Below are positions 61,456-64,000 of a DNA stretch of 64,000 nucleotides, piece by piece (positions within the stretch are counted from its first letter, which is position 1; every line of letters starts with the position of its first letter). The stretch lies in contig NZ_CP035758.1 in assembly GCF_004208415.1 (NCBI RefSeq), forward strand, positions 1,178,001 through 1,242,000, read 5' to 3'. The notes under the pieces were generated by a model. That model did no database searches. It was not told the DNA's origin and saw only the letters and a program-made list of their open reading frames with translations. The stretch comes from Ktedonosporobacter rubrisoli. GTDB taxonomy: Bacteria > Chloroflexota > Ktedonobacteria > Ktedonobacterales > Ktedonobacteraceae. Made by a program: the position numbers and the translations under genes.

Positions 61456-61645
61456 CCAATCAAGCTACAAGCTAAAGTTGAGCTGGAAAGAGCCTATCAC
61501 CTTGAGAAGCCCGGCACGTGGAGAGGACGCAGCAGGCAGGACAATCCGGGCTTCTCAAAAACTTCTCACAAGTCCCCGATGAGGAACAACTCTTCGGCAT
61601 CAGAACTTCGCAGCAAACTCCTTACATCTCCCCTGCGCGCCAAGC

Positions 61646-63529
61646 TCATAGACGCCACACAGTCGCATCTTTAAATACGACTTCTGTCGGATTTGCATTT
61701 GCAATCGCCCGCAGACCAAGTTCATTATTGTAGGTATTGTAGTCGGTACCATCAATCACGTGGCAGGCCTGCTGCGCATTGACATAGCCAGCAATATTGC
61801 TTCCCTTACCTGTGATGGCTACAGTATTGGTCTCGCCTACTTCCTTACGGATAGCGGGTGATGTACCTTGAGCCAGAATCTTGCCAGACCCATTAGAAGG
61901 CGAAAAGGCACGTAGAGTATAGCTACCATCCCGACAAAGTTCGAAGAAATAGAATGATCCATCATAATTCCCGCGAAAACCAATTCCGCCACAGCCGCCC
62001 TTAAGGATCGTCATCTGTACCTGCATTGTCATATCAATTAAATTGTGCTCACCAATGGTAACGCAATTAGCCATACTATTGGGAGTCGATGCCTGCACGT
62101 TGTAAGCCATCCTGAGCAAAGAAAGTACAGTCTCCATACTGGCGCCACTCGCTATCATTTTGATCAAGCAAGGAATTATAGAACACAAATGTCCCCTGCC
62201 CCGGTATATATGTTGGATACGGATAAACGGCGTCAGCCCTAGCCTGAGCTGCATGATTTATAGTATCACTGGTAGCTTCCTTATTCGCAACAATCGTTTG
62301 AAAGCTACTCACCGTCGCAGTAGCCGCATCTCCGCTGATAGTTGCAGCCAGCTTTAACAACCCTGAAGCTTGACCAGTACTCTGTTGAAATGTGCGCAAG
62401 CTCCACAAACTTGCGCCAAGTAGGAGTACAGCTAATAGCACCAGTGCAACAGCAACAGGGCGAGAGCGCAAGCGTAAAGCTTTATATTTGTTTAGCTCCT
62501 TAGCGCTTGCCGTAGGAACAGGAGATGTTGCCAAGACATTGTTGGATGCATGAGAAGTAGCAACCTCATTTTCCTTGGTATTTCCAGCAGTTAGAGCAGA
62601 GCTAGCATTTGGAATATTATCTCCATTTTTATTTATAGGCGTCTCTTTATGTATAATGCTATTATCTTCAAGCGATTTTTTAAAGGCCTGCGAGAAATGC
62701 GTAACAGAAGTGAAGCGCTCTTCTGGCTTTTTCGCCAGGGCACGCAGAATCATCGCATCCAGAGCCGGTGTCACACGCGGATTGAGCCCGCCTGGCGCAG
62801 CCGGCTCCTTCGTAAAATGTTGGTTCATAACCTCTACCATTTCGCCACGAAAAGGAGGCTGTCCGGTGAGCAGTTGATAGGCCATTACTGCAAGAGCGTA
62901 CTGATCAGTCGCAGCCGTAGCCCGACCCTTCCACTGTTCAGGCGCCATATAGACTGGCGTGCCACGGATATGCATACTGCTGTAGCTGGTAATCGAGCTG
63001 ATTTTAGCAATGCCAAAATCAGTCAGCAGGAGATGAGGGCGCTCTGGCTGTTCAGAGCGATATTGAATCAGGAAATTTTGCGGCTTGACATCCCGATGAA
63101 TAATCTGGTTATCGTGTGCATATTGCAGTGCAGAGGCAGCCATTTCTACAAGATAGGCAATCTCCGTGGGCGGGACCAGGGGCTATTCTTTCTACGCGCT
63201 AACCAGGTGGCCAGAGAGCCCTCGGGCCGATAGGGCATAATCATATAAAGCAGTTTGCGTTCTTGCAAAATCTCTTCACCAAAATCATAAAGAGGTAGAA
63301 TATGTGGATGATCAAGAGCCGCCACAATCTTCATCTCACGTAGAAAGAGACGTATATCATTCTCTAAAGCCTTATCGCTGGCCATTTCTTCAACAAAGCT
63401 GTGAATTACCTTAATAGCAACCTGGCGCTTAATACGCGTATCTTCAACCAGGTAGACTTCTCCCATGCCGCCGCGACCAATCAAGCAGGCAATGCGATAA
63501 TGGCCAAGCTGCGTCCCTGCAAGAAGCAT
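61646..63529 (-). pseudogene. Ser/Thr protein kinase (PknB-like) with two frameshifts
   Basis: Three frames join to one gene. 63529-63180 gives the kinase N-lobe: GRGGMGEVYLVED with VAIKVI. 63143 onwards gives the C-lobe: IIHRDVKPQNFL, LLTDFGIAK, GTPVYMAPEQW, then a membrane helix (about VAVALVLLAVLLLGASLW). The C-terminal sandwich is in another frame down to 61646 (VQMTILKGGCGGIGFRG). The first shift is at a GGGG run (63179-63182), the second near 62105-62110; each is repaired by adding one base. It is a decayed gene or holds sequencing errors. The intact protein would be about 620 residues, membrane-anchored, with a ligand-binding outer domain. Confidence 0.82.
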
Positions 63530-63752
63530 AAAGTTACACCTTATTTATTATGTTGTAGAGATAATTGCGCCTGGAGAAAGCCAGGGCTTCTATAATCATA
63601 ACACAATACGCGGCTTAAAATGAAACAAGATATAGAATATAATAATAAGGCAATTGCATACTAAGCGTCTGTGCTTTGCCTTACATATTTGCCCATTGTC
63701 TGCAAAGTGGGTGAGATGAGATAAGTGAGGGACAGACCACGAGCTGATCTGG

Positions 63753-64000
63753 CTAGACGCGCGTTACTGTGATTCCCAGGTTGCGATAAGGAGCCAGCAA
63801 TTCCTCAGCAACTTCGCGCTCAGTAATGATCTCGGATAGCTCTGTTAGCGGGCCAATGCGATAGGAGGAGGCCGTATTGAGCTTCTCAGGCGAGACCAGG
63901 GCAATTACTTCAGCGGAGCGCTCGACCATGGCTCGCTTGAGATAGGCCTCTTCCAGGTGATTTGTGCTAATCCCCATGTCCGGGTGCAAGCTACAAATGC
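63753..64000 (-). CDS. DeoR-family regulator, C-terminal part (5' end outside window)
   Basis: The reverse strand is open from the window edge to a stop at 63753. GISTNHLEEAYLKRAMVERS and VIALVSPEKLNTAS belong to the DeoR C-terminal sugar-phosphate-sensing domain (DeoRC), which has the G-I-S-T-x-x-x-E-E-A motif. The N-terminal HTH is outside the window. It would repress a sugar-utilisation operon. Confidence 0.8.
   Translation of the reverse strand, partial: ICSLHPDMGISTNHLEEAYLKRAMVERSAEVIALVSPEKLNTASSYRIGPLTELSEIITEREVAEELLAPYRNLGITVTRV

Overview
The window looks like a chromosomal segment of a filamentous, soil-type member of the Chloroflexota, class Ktedonobacteria. This is inferred from gene style, not from a marker gene. 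The signs are large STAND regulators (XRE/NB-ARC/TPR and MalT-type LuxR), two NarL-type kinase/regulator pairs, an F420-type LLM oxidoreductase, a cytochrome P450, a PknB-like kinase with a C-terminal sandwich domain, frequent TTG/GTG starts behind good Shine-Dalgarno sequences, and decayed ISL3-like and CPBP fragments. No rRNA, tRNA or CRISPR array was seen.

Layout. 1-9.9 kb: a partial S51 peptidase, a transposase remnant, a serine hydrolase, a tricorn-type protease, a repeat-scarred stretch around an LLM oxidoreductase, a MerR regulator and an alpha/beta hydrolase. 10-17.3 kb: a NarL-type two-component pair, a membrane protein preceded by a short ORF that copies its N-terminus, an FTR1 iron permease behind two tandem palindromic boxes, a nucleoside phosphorylase and a BFN-domain protein. 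17.4-29.3 kb: two giant STAND regulators bracket a compact cluster: MauE-like membrane protein, TlpA/MauD-like thioredoxin, four small Cys-rich precursor peptides plus one decayed copy, an S26 signal peptidase fused to a thioredoxin fold without CxxC, and an ABC exporter. I read the cluster as a self-contained system that makes, exports, oxidises and trims disulfide-rich secreted peptides. I know of no described family that matches it, and it is the main finding.

29.7-42.7 kb: CPBP protease, arylamine N-acetyltransferase, hydrolase, DUF998 protein, cupin, a glycosidase-like protein with an AraC regulator, a very large M19-type dipeptidase homologue and an oligopeptide-binding lipoprotein. 42.7-44.7 kb: a radical-SAM 23S rRNA methyltransferase that resembles Cfr more than RlmN, behind a long leader with a five-codon ORF, alternative hairpins and an overlapping 52-codon ORF, like an antibiotic-responsive attenuator. 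44.7-64 kb: acyltransferase, a second NarL-type pair, AraC, DHFR-like, RraA-like, GNAT, APH-type phosphotransferase, P450, AAA ATPase, ArsR/SDR divergent pair, a secreted GH79-like glycosidase, DoxX, a frameshifted Ser/Thr kinase and a partial DeoR-type regulator.

All assignments come from reading the sequence and recalling family motifs. No database search was run, so gene names are given only where the match is very clear.
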